Notes: generated from the sequence alone by a model not told the origin. A DNA stretch of 64,000 bases from Bacteroides pyogenes (GCF_014196225.1 NZ_JACIDI010000014.1:1-64000), one strand, 5' to 3'; positions 17,185 to 25,527 are shown, counted from the stretch's first letter. Numbers and translations are program-made.

Positions 17185-19170
17185 TCACTTCAACAGCCGT
17201 TCTATCAGCTTTTCATCCGCCAGATAGGGCATCGTGATACGGTAGCCTTCAGAATGCGAACGGTTGAAAGCGTCGGTAGTCTCCATCGCATGTTCGTTTC
17301 GTGCCCACGAACGGCGCGCCACTCCTCCCATCACATCCCACAACATGGACGAACGGAGAATTTCGTCTACCCGTTCGCTGCCGTCGCACACCATGCCGAA
17401 CCCGCCGTTCACCGCCTTGCCGATGCCTACGCCGCCACCGTTGTGCAAAGCCACGAGGCTCATTCCGCGCGCGCAGTTGCCGGCGAAACATTGCACAGCC
17501 ATATCCGCCATCACGTTGCTTCCGTCTTTTATATTCGATGTCTCGCGGAAGGGAGAGTCCGTGCCGCTCACATCGTGGTGGTCGCGGCCCAGCATGATGG
17601 GGCCTACCTCGCCCTTGCGCACCATCTCATTGAAACGCAAGGCGATGTTCATTCTTCCCACCGCATCCTGATAAAGGATGCGCGCCTGCGTGCCGACAAC
17701 CAGCCGGTTCTTCTCGGCATCCCGTATCCAGTTATAGTTATCCATATCCTGTCCGCGGCGGTTCACGTCGATACACTCCATCGCCGCCCGGTCGGTCTTG
17801 ATCAGGTCTTCATGCTTTCCGCTAAGGCAAACCCAACGGAAGGGGCCGTATCCGTAGTCGAACAGTTCGGGCCCCATAATATCTTCTACATAGCTGGGCC
17901 AGATAAAGCCGTCTTTCTCGTCTGTGCCGTTGCGCGAAATCTCCTTCACGCCCGCATCGTACATGGCCTTCATGAACGAATTGCCGTAATCGAAGAAGTA
18001 AGTGCCGCGCGCCACGAGCTTGCGAATCACTTCAAAGTGCCTGCGCAGGGAGATGTCCACCAGCTTCCTGAACTCCTCCGGCGACTCGTGCAACAAGCGT
18101 GTGCGCTCGTCGAATGTCAGTCCGGCGGGACAGTATCCGCCTTCATATACGGCATGGCAGGAAGTCTGGTCGGAAAGCAGCTCGATATGAATGCCTTTCT
18201 GTTCGGCATACTCCAACAGGTCCACCACATTGCCATGATAAGCGATGGAGCAGGGTTCCCGTTTTTCCAAAGCCGCTTGCGCCATCCGGAAAGCTTCCGG
18301 CAAACTCTCTGTGACGTGCCCCACCCAGCCCTGATTATAACGGGTTTCGATACGCGACGAGTCGACTTCGGCAATGATACATGCCGCTCCTGCGATTTCC
18401 GCCGCCTTGGGTTGCGCGCCGCTCATGCCGCCCAGTCCGGAGGAGACGAAGAAATGCCCGCGCAAGTCTTCGTTTTGGGGGATTCCCAGCTTCATCCTTC
18501 CGGCATTCAGCAGCGTATTGAATGTACCGTGCACGATGCCTTGCGGACCGATATACATCCATCCGCCGGCAGTCATCTGTCCGTAATTGGCAACACCCAT
18601 TTGAGCCGCGACATGCCAGTCGTGCTGATTGTCGAACATGCCCACCATCATCGAATTGGTGATGATAACCCTCGGCGCGTCGGGACGCGAACGGAACAAA
18701 CCCAGCGGATGTCCCGATTCGATTACCAGCGTTTGGTCTTGGGTAAGCTCTTCCAGATATTGCATGATGAGGCGATATTGCATCCAGTTCTGGCAAACCT
18801 GTCCGGTTTCTCCGTAAGTGACCAGTTCGTAGGGATAAAGGGCGATATCGAAGCAGAGGTTGTTGTCGATCATCACCTGAAAGGCTTTTCCCTCGATGCA
18901 GCGTCCGCGATATTCGTCGATGGGTTTCGCTTTCAAATCGCCTGCGGGACGGAAGCGGTATCCGTAGATCCGCCCGCGCGTGCGTAGTTCTTCCAGAAAT
19001 TCCGGAGCCAATTGTTCGTGCCATTCCGTAGGAATGTATCGCAATGCGTTTTTCAGGGCTGTAGCCGTTTGCGACGGGATAAGCGTATACCCGCGATCGG
19101 GAGCCCTCCGAATACCTTCTGCAAAATCAGGGTATACGGGAAGTGTGTCGCAAATAGTCTTGTTCATCAT
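17185..19170 (-). CDS. hutU: Urocanate hydratase
   Basis: It adds water to urocanate to give imidazolonepropionate, using tightly bound NAD+ as an electrophile. The protein has 661 residues, belonging to the longer urocanase variant rather than the roughly 555-residue Pseudomonas type. The glycine-rich NAD-binding segment is visible as SSGLGGMSGAQPKAAEIAG at about residues 244-262, and NGGGVGIGKAVNGGFGM lies near the C-terminus. ATGs at 19170 and 19167 are both possible starts. It is the first gene of the hut operon; the 900-bp upstream region holds only repeats. Confidence 0.95.
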   Translation of the reverse strand: MMNKTICDTLPVYPDFAEGIRRAPDRGYTLIPSQTATALKNALRYIPTEWHEQLAPEFLEELRTRGRIYGYRFRPAGDLKAKPIDEYRGRCIEGKAFQVMIDNNLCFDIALYPYELVTYGETGQVCQNWMQYRLIMQYLEELTQDQTLVIESGHPLGLFRSRPDAPRVIITNSMMVGMFDNQHDWHVAAQMGVANYGQMTAGGWMYIGPQGIVHGTFNTLLNAGRMKLGIPQNEDLRGHFFVSSGLGGMSGAQPKAAEIAGAACIIAEVDSSRIETRYNQGWVGHVTESLPEAFRMAQAALEKREPCSIAYHGNVVDLLEYAEQKGIHIELLSDQTSCHAVYEGGYCPAGLTFDERTRLLHESPEEFRKLVDISLRRHFEVIRKLVARGTYFFDYGNSFMKAMYDAGVKEISRNGTDEKDGFIWPSYVEDIMGPELFDYGYGPFRWVCLSGKHEDLIKTDRAAMECIDVNRRGQDMDNYNWIRDAEKNRLVVGTQARILYQDAVGRMNIALRFNEMVRKGEVGPIMLGRDHHDVSGTDSPFRETSNIKDGSNVMADMAVQCFAGNCARGMSLVALHNGGGVGIGKAVNGGFGMVCDGSERVDEILRSSMLWDVMGGVARRSWARNEHAMETTDAFNRSHSEGYRITMPYLADEKLIERLLK

Positions 19171-19351
19171 AACTTAGGATTAAGATTGCAAACTGTAAGC
19201 AATTTCATTTGATAACTCCCGCAATATAGAGAAAAAAGAAGAAAAGAGAAAAGAATCGGGATAAAAAGATTGGCATAAAGGCAAAAAAAGGATCGGAGGA
19301 ACGACAGGCAACGGCTGCGCAGGCAAAACCGAAGACAAACATTCTGAAACA

Positions 19352-19470
19352 GATATACCTGCCGTGCAGAATGTATATATACCCGCCACAACGGTCGTGC
19401 ATAGCCATCATGTGAATATATATAGTTGCCGCACGAAGCACATATGACCAATCACACCGGATATGTACAT
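19352..19470. repeat. Second TATATA-box array with ~22-bp spacing, upstream of hutU
   Basis: Degenerate units built on TATATACC(C/T)GCC, ATAGCC, ATATATAGTTGCC and similar recur at spacings of about 21-24 bp. They share TATATACCC(A/G)CC with the array at 5003-5150, read in the opposite orientation there. The array lies about 180-300 bp upstream of hutU. Its role is unknown. Confidence 0.6.
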
Positions 19471-19560
19471 TCACCATGACAACCCAAAGCAAGCAAGCGG
19501 ACACGCGCCAATCCTTTCACCGGCATACGACCGGAAAGAAAAAGCCGCCGTGTTGCTTCC

Positions 19561-19890
19561 CCAACCCGATACCGACAGCCACACCTACCGACGAAAACGC
19601 GAAGAAAAAAACGAAGTATTACTCCTCCAACCCGATATCCACAGCCGCAGCCACCGACGAAAGCGCAAAAAAAGAATCGTCGTATTGCTCCTTCAACCCG
19701 ATACCCACAGCCGCAGCCACCAACGAAAGCGCGATGAAAAAAACGCAGTATTGCTCCTCCAACCTGATACCTACAACCGCAGCCACCGACGAAAACGCGA
19801 AGAAAAAACGCAATATTGCTCCTCCAACCTGATACCTACAACCGCAGCCACCGACGAAAGCGCGAAGAAAGAATCGCCGTGTTTCTCCAA
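19561..19890. repeat. 66-bp tandem repeat, about five copies
   Basis: Units beginning (C/T)CAACC(C/T)GATA start at 19561, 19627, 19693, 19759 and 19824, and a sixth partial copy starts at 19887. The first three spacings are exactly 66 bp, then 65 and 63. Because 66 is divisible by three, reading frames stay open on both strands (for example a 91-codon minus frame), but these have no start context and no recognisable protein. I read them as repeat artefacts. The rest of 19171-20076 shows nothing else. Confidence 0.9.
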
Positions 19891-20076
19891 CCAACCCTTC
19901 TTACTTAAGCCCCAAACACGTGTGATCTTAGCACAGAAAGGCTTTAATCCAGTCTATCTTCTTCTTACCTAAACCCCAAACATGTGTGATGTTGAAAGAA
20001 AAACAGACTGCCCTTCCGCCTATAGGCAGAGGGTTTGCCGCTCTTTTCCGCAACGGTTCGTGCAGCAAACACCGCC

Positions 20077-20721
20077 TCACTCCTTCGCTTCTTTGAGCAT
20101 CATGATGTATTTAAACGTGCTTTTGGATTCCTGACTGTTCTCCTTCAAATACGCCTGCCGCCATTCCGGATATCCTTCAAGCAGCTGAAGCATCCGTTCT
20201 TTGCCTACGAAATCGACTTTACCGGTTTCTCCGTTGAGCTCGTAACACACCCGTTTATTCACCAAGCCGGAGGTGGCAAGAGCGTCTCCCACCTCACCGC
20301 CTAACTTCTGGTCTTCTTCACCCACAAACAGGCTTCCGACAACAGAGCCTACGGGCATGGCGGAGAAATAAATGTTGTTTCCCAAACGGACGGCCGGGGC
20401 AAACCAACCGCCGAATCGCAGCCGTTTGTATCGCAGCTTGCGGCAGTTCAGATACAGGTCTCCCCGATCGCTGAGCACGGCAAAGCAACGCTTCTTCAAT
20501 ATGTGGCAGAGGAGTTCGTTGTCGCCCGCCGTAATCCGGTAATCGGCGCCGCCCGTCAGCAATATCTGGCTCTTCGAACGCTTTTCGATACGCAACGTAG
20601 TCACAGTATCGCCTTTCTGGGCAAGCAGATTCTTCAGGTTCACATAGACAATATGCTGTTGTGCCAATAACGGAACGCTCAGGAAACCGGTCAACAATAC
20701 CAAGAGATATACTTTCTTCAT
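20077..20721 (-). CDS. DUF6563-like secreted protein of unknown function
   Basis: This 214-residue protein starts at 20721 with a clear signal peptide (MKKVYLLVLLTGFLSVPLLAQQ) and was probably exported to the periplasm. An upstream in-frame ATG at 20790 would add 23 residues before the signal and is rejected. The mature part looks beta-rich with no catalytic motif; it resembles a small Bacteroidales family I recall as DUF6563. It stands alone, so the context gives no hint of function. Confidence 0.75.
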   Translation of the reverse strand: MKKVYLLVLLTGFLSVPLLAQQHIVYVNLKNLLAQKGDTVTTLRIEKRSKSQILLTGGADYRITAGDNELLCHILKKRCFAVLSDRGDLYLNCRKLRYKRLRFGGWFAPAVRLGNNIYFSAMPVGSVVGSLFVGEEDQKLGGEVGDALATSGLVNKRVCYELNGETGKVDFVGKERMLQLLEGYPEWRQAYLKENSQESKSTFKYIMMLKEAKE

Positions 20722-20946
20722 ACTTTCCCTTTCTTGAGAGATTTCATGCTTTTCGAGTGGAAAAATACTCATTTCGACAGAATTAAGCAAACTTATCCTT
20801 TATTTTTTCAGTGTATCAAACTGTTTTCCCGCAGTCCGACACCCGATGTCGCGGTGGGTTGATACAGCATCTCCCCGAACATCTTTTTTTGCTGCCGCGC
20901 TTCGTGAGGGGCGGATGAACGTCTGCCGATTCGATATATTCAACAC

Positions 20947-21040
20947 GTTTAGCCGCCAAATGGTTTATTCCGGACCTTCGGGCGTTTTCATTTCGAAGTC
21001 GATAAACTTTGTTTAGCCGTCAAATGGTTTATTCCGGACC
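20947..21040. repeat. Pair of 30-bp direct repeats
   Basis: The 30-bp sequence at 20947-20976 (start GTTTAGCCGCCAAATGG) recurs at 21011-21040 with one mismatch, 64 bp further on. Both copies end in TTATTCCGGACC. No gene was found in 20722-21644; apart from this pair and the following dyad array, nothing else is recognisable there. Confidence 0.8.
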
Positions 21041-21205
21041 CAGTGCGAAGCTGCACGAAAGCGTGAAGAACCTCGCCAACCGCAATGGGTCTCATCAAAA
21101 ACCGGGAGAAAGGAGTTTCGCACGCAGCATGAGAGAAAAAACGCATCATTAAGGGAGACGGCAGACGGCATAGTTACCCACCGTTGAAAACACCGTAAGA
21201 AATGA

Positions 21206-21346
21206 TTAGTTTCCCACTGGGGAAACTTTATTTTCCCCGTATGGAAACTTTTGTTTCCCCAGTGGGAAACTTTTGTTTCATCAGTGGGAAACTTTTGTTT
21301 CATTCGGCGGGGAGCTCTTGGTTCATCAATAGGAAACTATTCGAGG
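21206..21346. repeat. 22-bp array of GTTTC...GAAAC dyads
   Basis: Six units with consensus TTTCATCAGTGGGAAACTTTTG follow each other with a period of 22-23 bp (three clear starts are 21254, 21276 and 21298, then 21321). Each unit is a dyad, for instance GTTTCCCCAGTGGGAAAC and GTTTCCCACTGGGGAAAC. A related array with the same period lies at 24624-25070, beyond the integrase remnant. Such symmetry would suit a dimeric DNA-binding protein, but no function is known to me. Confidence 0.85.
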
Positions 21347-21644
21347 AAAGGGCATTAGAGAGGATAGAGGGTAAGTAAATGGAAATGAAAGGGGGTTCAG
21401 TATATCTCTATGATTTGCATAAAGGTATAAAGTGCAGAAGATGTGGATTTATGCAGAAGTTCCGTTACCAAATCATTAGTCGATTCGCAGGATGGTAACG
21501 ATAAGGCAAAAGGAGGTAACCGAAGAGGGTTTCATCGGTAACGAACTTTTCCTCTTCTGCGGTACTGATGATCTATAACACAATGTTTTGAGTAATAGAG
21601 AACGCTTCGGCAACGGGTAACTTTGCCCATAAAAAGAGAAGCGT

Positions 21645-22684
21645 ATGCAAACAGAAAAATTCAAGGTATTGCTCTATTTGAAAAAGAGCGGACTGGACAA
21701 GTCGGGGCAAGCTCCAATCATGGGGCGAATAACATATGAGCGTACAATGGCGCAGTTCAGTTGCAAGCTTTCGCGTGACCCCGATTTGTGGAATGCTCGT
21801 GAGAGCAGACTAAACGGCAAGAGCCGTGAAGCGGTGGTAACGAATGTTTTGGAACGATACGACCGAATGGTTGAAGAGATGAAGCAAAAGCTGGGCATAG
21901 AAATAAAGGCTACGACTTTGAATAGTTACTATACTATCCGCAAGCATCTGCAAGTCTTTATCCGTAAGAAGTACCACACGACAGATATTCCTTTCGGACA
22001 GGTTGAGGAAGATTTCTTGGAATGCTTGCAACACAACTCTGTCAGAAAATTGGGACATTCACAAGGTTATTATCGTAAGATGGATTTGGCGGTGAAGAAA
22101 GTCTGCCGTTTCGCGTATCGTGAAGGATTGACAGAGCGACAACTGTTCGCTCACATGGAGATAGAACGAGGAGAGCACAAACAACCTCGTGCTTTAAACA
22201 GGGCTTCGCTGGATAAGTTGGAAGGCTTGACTTTTGAAGCGTATGAAGTAGAGTTAGAAACAGCTCGCAATCTCTTTCTCTTCTCCTATTATACCGCTGT
22301 CGCCTATTACGATATGGTTGCCCTTGGTCGGGAGCATCTCTTCAGGATACCCTTTGCCGTGTGAAGCTCCTGCCTGAAGCGATGCGTTTGATAGAGCGGT
22401 ATCGCTCTGAAGAACGTAGTGCGCTCTTTGCGCCCATTGCCTATTCGGCTTATCTCGCCCAACTCAAAGCTTTGCAACTTCGGTCAGGCATCTCTATTCT
22501 GCTTTCGGCTCACGTCGCAAGACACAGCTTCGGCACGCTGACTTTGGAAGCAGGTATTCCGATAGAGAGCATTGCTAAGATGATGGGGTATTCCTCCATT
22601 GCCAGCACGCAAATCTATGCCCAAATCACTGATCAGAAGATTGCAATGGATATGGACAGGTTGATGCAGCAAAGAAGTATGTAG
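21645..22684 (+). pseudogene. Tyrosine recombinase (integrase) of a mobile element, broken by deletion/frameshift
   Basis: The first 239 codons hold the arm- and core-binding domains and the start of the catalytic domain (LFLFSYYTAVAYYDMVALGREHLF), then a stop. A second frame, overlapping by 4 bp, continues RVKLLPEAMRLIERYRSEE and carries the HxxR box (AHVARHSFGTL) and the C-terminal TQIYAQI with the nucleophile Tyr. Intact Bacteroides relatives have about 20 more residues, including the catalytic Lys region, between the two parts, so a short out-of-frame deletion around 22350 has probably inactivated the enzyme. It looks like the integrase of an integrative or mobilizable element. Confidence 0.88.
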
Positions 22685-22833
22685 AATTAATAGAAAAGAA
22701 TTTGCTCCATTAGCGTGGAACAAACTCTTTTAATAGCATGAAAGCTATATTATGCTATATTTTTTGATTTATCACTTTCTTCAACTGCTATGTTCATTGA
22801 TTTTTCAGTTCTGCAAACTGGGAGTTGCAGAAT

Positions 22834-23304
22834 CTAAAGTTTACAGATCATAATATAGTCTTCTTCATTTTCATGAACAACTTCAAAACCTACTTTTTTG
22901 TACATACGCACAGCATAGTTCACCTTTTGTACTGATAATGAAACTTGCTTATATTGACGCTCTTTTAATGTCGAAAGAATTTGTTTCATAAGCTCTGTTC
23001 CAATACCCAAATTTCTATACTCCTTAAGAAGTGAAATTGAAAGCGATGGTGTTTCATCATCAACATGACCGTAATCATTCATAATACGAGTCCACACTGC
23101 TCCTACTATATTCCTATCAACTTCTGCAACATAACACACATCGGTTTTCTTACCAAAGTCCGAAATATACATTTGTAAATCAGGATGTTTTATAATATCT
23201 TTTGACGGTGCTTCAACTCCTTCAGGAATAAAAATAGCCTCATATAAAAATATATCCAGTATATTAGTTTCACTTTGCTTTAATTCTCTTATTCTATAAT
23301 CCAT
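22834..23304 (-). CDS. GNAT-family N-acetyltransferase
   Basis: This 156-residue protein has the GNAT fold landmarks: the acetyl-CoA-binding motif A, EYRNLGIGTELMKQI (the R-x-x-G-x-G pattern, around residues 94-110), and the C-terminal NYAVRMYKKVGFEVV. The substrate is unknown. Its DNA is more AT-rich than the hut and efflux genes around the element remnant, and it lies among broken mobile-element genes, so it was probably imported as cargo. It appears intact. Confidence 0.88.
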   Translation of the reverse strand: MDYRIRELKQSETNILDIFLYEAIFIPEGVEAPSKDIIKHPDLQMYISDFGKKTDVCYVAEVDRNIVGAVWTRIMNDYGHVDDETPSLSISLLKEYRNLGIGTELMKQILSTLKERQYKQVSLSVQKVNYAVRMYKKVGFEVVHENEEDYIMICKL

Positions 23305-23365
23305 GTAACCCTCCTATTGTTATCCGATAAATTTAACAGTTTCCCCTATTTTAATTGTTATTCGA

Positions 23366-23890
23366 TTATGAAAGACACTGGAGCAAATGCCATTCGTTGG
23401 CAATCGTTCCACAAGTTCGATTAAAGTCCTTCATCGCCATTTGAACCACCACCCTCATTAGGTTTAGGCGAGGGCTTTGTACCTTTCTTTGGTTTGGCAG
23501 CAGTCTGTTCGTAAGTACATCGGTAAGGGTAAAGTATTTACGAGAGGGCGCGAGCCGAACGACAGGTTTTTCTATATGCTTTTGCACGTTGAAGACCTCG
23601 CCTTTTGGCACTATCTTGCTTTTGAATGACGGACTGAGCGTACCCAAGTCGCCAAACTCAAAGATGTCGCCGTTTGCCACGATGTCGCGCGCAATTTCGG
23701 TGGCATAGTTCAGCACGGCTTCCACTTCTTGACGATTAAATGTGGTGGACTTTGCCACGCGCCCGCAGAAACTGCGGAAGTCCACACGATGCCTGCCCGT
23801 AGAGCGGGCAACTTGTACCGTCTTTCTTGCCTGAGGACCGACATTCATCTTGCGTTCCCTAAGAACGAGTTGCAATGGTTTATTTGCCAT
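23366..23890 (-). CDS. HU-family DNA-binding protein with frameshifted C-terminus
   Basis: The 174-residue reading frame has an HU/IHF-like core of the Bacteroidales type: VDFRSFCGRVAKSTTFNRQEVEAVLNYATEI, the FEFGDLGTLSPSF segment, then RKYFTLTDVLT. After that (near 23510) the sequence becomes basic and out of character. In another frame the same DNA reads TAAKPKKGTKPSPKPNEGGG and ends at a TAA at 23421, a typical Lys/Pro/Gly tail. A one-base deletion is therefore likely. The core may still bind DNA. Possible -7 box TACATTTG lies at 23982-23975. Confidence 0.8.
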   Translation of the reverse strand: MANKPLQLVLRERKMNVGPQARKTVQVARSTGRHRVDFRSFCGRVAKSTTFNRQEVEAVLNYATEIARDIVANGDIFEFGDLGTLSPSFKSKIVPKGEVFNVQKHIEKPVVRLAPSRKYFTLTDVLTNRLLPNQRKVQSPRLNLMRVVVQMAMKDFNRTCGTIANEWHLLQCLS

Positions 23891-24017
23891 AATTCAATAG
23901 TGCTTCCTCCTTTGTTTTCTTTCCCGAAGTCGGAGGATTTCGCCTGCGGGAGAGGTTTTCTTGGGTTAATAAAGCAAATGTACTTGATTTATTGCGAAAA
24001 GACACCGAGTAATCAGC

Positions 24018-24054
24018 AAAAAGATACCGAGCGATTGCGATATTGCTCGGTATC
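24018..24054 (-). terminator. Rho-independent terminator
   Basis: GATACCGAGC and GCTCGGTATC form a perfect 10-bp stem, followed on the minus strand by TTTTTG. It lies about 70 nt past the end of the broken HTH gene at 24125-24412 and upstream of the HU-like gene. Confidence 0.75.
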
Positions 24055-24124
24055 TTTTGGGAGGCCATTCGACAAATTCTTTCTGTGTGGCTGCCAAACG
24101 GCAAGAAAATACCTCGCGAATGCT

Positions 24125-24412
24125 TTATCTCCGATAGTTCTCTTGCAGCAGTTAATTGATGCCGGAGAGACGGTAAAGGATTTCTCTGCAATTTGAGCGT
24201 AGGGAATGATGTCTTTGCCCCAAAATAGTCCTGCAAGGTGTCGGGCTGATGAAAAGCCGTTCGCAGACCTCACGCCCCGTGAGGCAGATTTCTCCTCCGA
24301 AGAGCGGACGGTGCGTTTGGGCGATCTCCCCAATACGTTTGCTTACTTATTGAATGCCTGAGATGAGTTGTTTCATCTCAGGCGTTTCCTTGTTGATGGT
24401 CTCGTCTTCCAT
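24125..24412 (-). pseudogene. HTH/excisionase-type regulator of a mobile element, multiply frameshifted
   Basis: Joining three frames gives a typical Bacteroides element HTH protein: MEDETINKETPEMKQLISGI, then RIGEIAQTHRPLFGGEICLT, GREVCERLFISP, TLQDY, GKDIIPYAQIA, ILYRLSGIN and LLQENYR. The frame changes near 24350, 24250, 24230 and 24185, and an in-frame TAA interrupts the last part. It is therefore dead. In such elements this gene follows a second HTH gene, whose remains are directly upstream. Confidence 0.75.
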
Positions 24413-24420
24413 AACCGTAG

Positions 24421-24503
24421 TTATTGTCGGTTGAATCTGGCAAGGAGCGCTTCCATATCCTCACGTTTATAATACATTTATGCCCGATTTGGATGAATGG
24501 CAG
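24421..24503 (-). pseudogene. C-terminal fragment of a second HTH/excisionase gene
   Basis: The minus strand reads LPFIQIGHK, shifts frame, and continues MYYKREDMEALLARFNRQ to a stop, matching the end of the small MerR-like/excisionase proteins of Bacteroides elements. The upstream part is missing: homology stops abruptly near 24503, where unrelated sequence begins. That makes it a junction created by deletion or recombination. Confidence 0.65.
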
Positions 24504-24647
24504 CACGACAACAATGAAGTAGGACGAGAAGCTCTCCAATCACTTCGCACGGCAGGTATCAACGTGGAGGATATGAACCGACACTACTCCCGTTACAAGG
24601 ACCTCAATGAATACCACGTTGCCGATTCATCAAAAGGAACCTCCTGA
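24480..24647 (+). pseudogene. Possible gene fragment of unknown origin at an element junction
   Basis: This 55-codon plus-strand frame (ATG at 24480, TGA at 24645) has protein-like composition after residue 8: EVGREALQSLRTAGINVEDM and RHYSRYKDLNEYHVAD. Its first residues overlap the minus-strand HTH fragment, so the ATG is probably accidental and the meaningful part is an internal or C-terminal piece of another gene, joined at about 24503. I do not recognise the family. Beyond it the repeat array begins. Confidence 0.35.
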
Positions 24648-25070
24648 TTCATTGAAAAAGAGCTTCTGATTTATCAAAGGAGGAGCTCTGTTTCATCAAA
24701 AGAAAACCTCTGGTTTATCAAAGGGCAACCCCTCCGCCATCAAGAGAGATCTCTGATTAATCAAAAAGAAACCTCTGATTCACCAAAAGGAAACCCCTCC
24801 GCCATCAAAAGAAAACGTTTGCAGGATGCTCAGCTTATTAGCTGTACTCAAGGAGAAGCTCCTGCACTATCAAAATGAAATCGCTGTTTCATCCAAACAG
24901 AACCTCTGATTTATTGAAAAAGAGCTTCTGATTTATCAAAAGAGAGCATCTATTTCACGAAAGGGAAACCCCTCCGCCATCAAAAGAAAACGTTTGCAGG
25001 ATGCTCAGCTTATTAGCTGTACTCAAGGAGGAGCTCTGCCCCATCAAAATGAAACCTCTGACTCATCCCC
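24624..25070. repeat. 22-bp repeat array with an embedded 67-bp duplication
   Basis: Units of the form CTCTGATTCATCAAAAGGAAAC recur at 24624, 24646, 24668, 24690, 24712, 24734, 24755, 24777 and 24799, then 24864, 24886, 24908, 24930, 24952 and 24974, then 25038 and 25060, so almost all spacings are exactly 22 bp. An exact 67-bp segment at 24789-24855 (containing TTTGCAGGATGCTCAGC) is repeated at 24964-25030 and interrupts the register each time. The unit is related to the dyad array at 21206-21346. Confidence 0.9.
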
Positions 25071-25105
25071 CCAAATCCCTGTCCCGTTGGCAGGAAACGG
25101 TGATT

Positions 25106-25465
25106 TAACTTTGCCGGGGCGACTTTTTTCTGCATTATCTGCAAGTGCAACTGCCTCCGGGCGATACTGTTTCTATCTCAAGCACACATATTCTTGAGTG
25201 CAATTCCCCTACAACCGGGGCGTTCCTGATGAATCTTCCCCCCGGCACAAGGTCGATCCCCATTGGAGTCATTCCACGAGGACTCATATAATGAAGGTCG
25301 TTATCGTACGATCGGCAACGCTCTTTACAGCCTACCTCGTTCGAGGAACTGATGAAACGTGCCGCAAGGGGTTTCTTGTTTCGTCCGACGACAGGACTTC
25401 CGAAAGCAAACGACGGCTTATTCACCCCGTGCGCCCCGACTCTTCCGAGCATTACACACTCGCGC
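25106..25465. other. Unexplained GC-rich block; possible structured RNA or small gene
   Basis: Between the repeat array and the MutS-like gene there are 360 bp that do not look like either neighbour. The minus strand is open for 105 codons (25135-25452, ending SPGGSCTCR). The plus strand is open in one frame except for adjacent stops at 25286-25291. Local hairpins include CCGGGG/CCCCGG (25215-25245), the self-complementary CCTCGTTCGAGG and ATCGTACGAT. A TAACTTTG box at 25106-25113 could be a -7 element for plus-strand transcription, but its -33 partner is poorly spaced. Neither strand gives a protein I recognise. Confidence 0.35.
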
Positions 25466-25469
25466 GCTA

Positions 25470-25500
25470 TTGTCTCTATAAAAAATAATATTTATCTTTG
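25470..25500 (+). promoter_or_regulatory. Bacteroidetes-type promoter of the MutS-like gene
   Basis: TTG at 25470-25472 and TATCTTTG at 25493-25500 are separated by 20 bp, matching the -33/-7 consensus of the Bacteroidetes primary sigma factor. The ATG of the MutS-like gene follows 28 bp later. Confidence 0.7.
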
Positions 25501-25527
25501 CCGACCAATGGCAAACAGCAATATCCC

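Noticed and set aside
17134..18987. 617-codon plus-strand frame opposite hutU (similar long frames at 6854-8275 and 14921-16120)
   Set aside because: They lie antisense to clear GC-rich enzyme genes with full motifs, and their translations are His/Arg-rich without any family features.
19463..19972. 169-codon plus-strand frame and 91-codon minus-strand frame over the 66-bp repeats
   Set aside because: Openness follows from the unit being divisible by three; no start context or protein family.
21645..22684. Two separate recombinase genes
   Set aside because: The frames are the two halves of one integrase, joined at the expected place with a missing segment.
24624..25070. CRISPR array
   Set aside because: Units are contiguous 22-bp tandem copies without unique spacers, repeats are degenerate and no cas genes are near.
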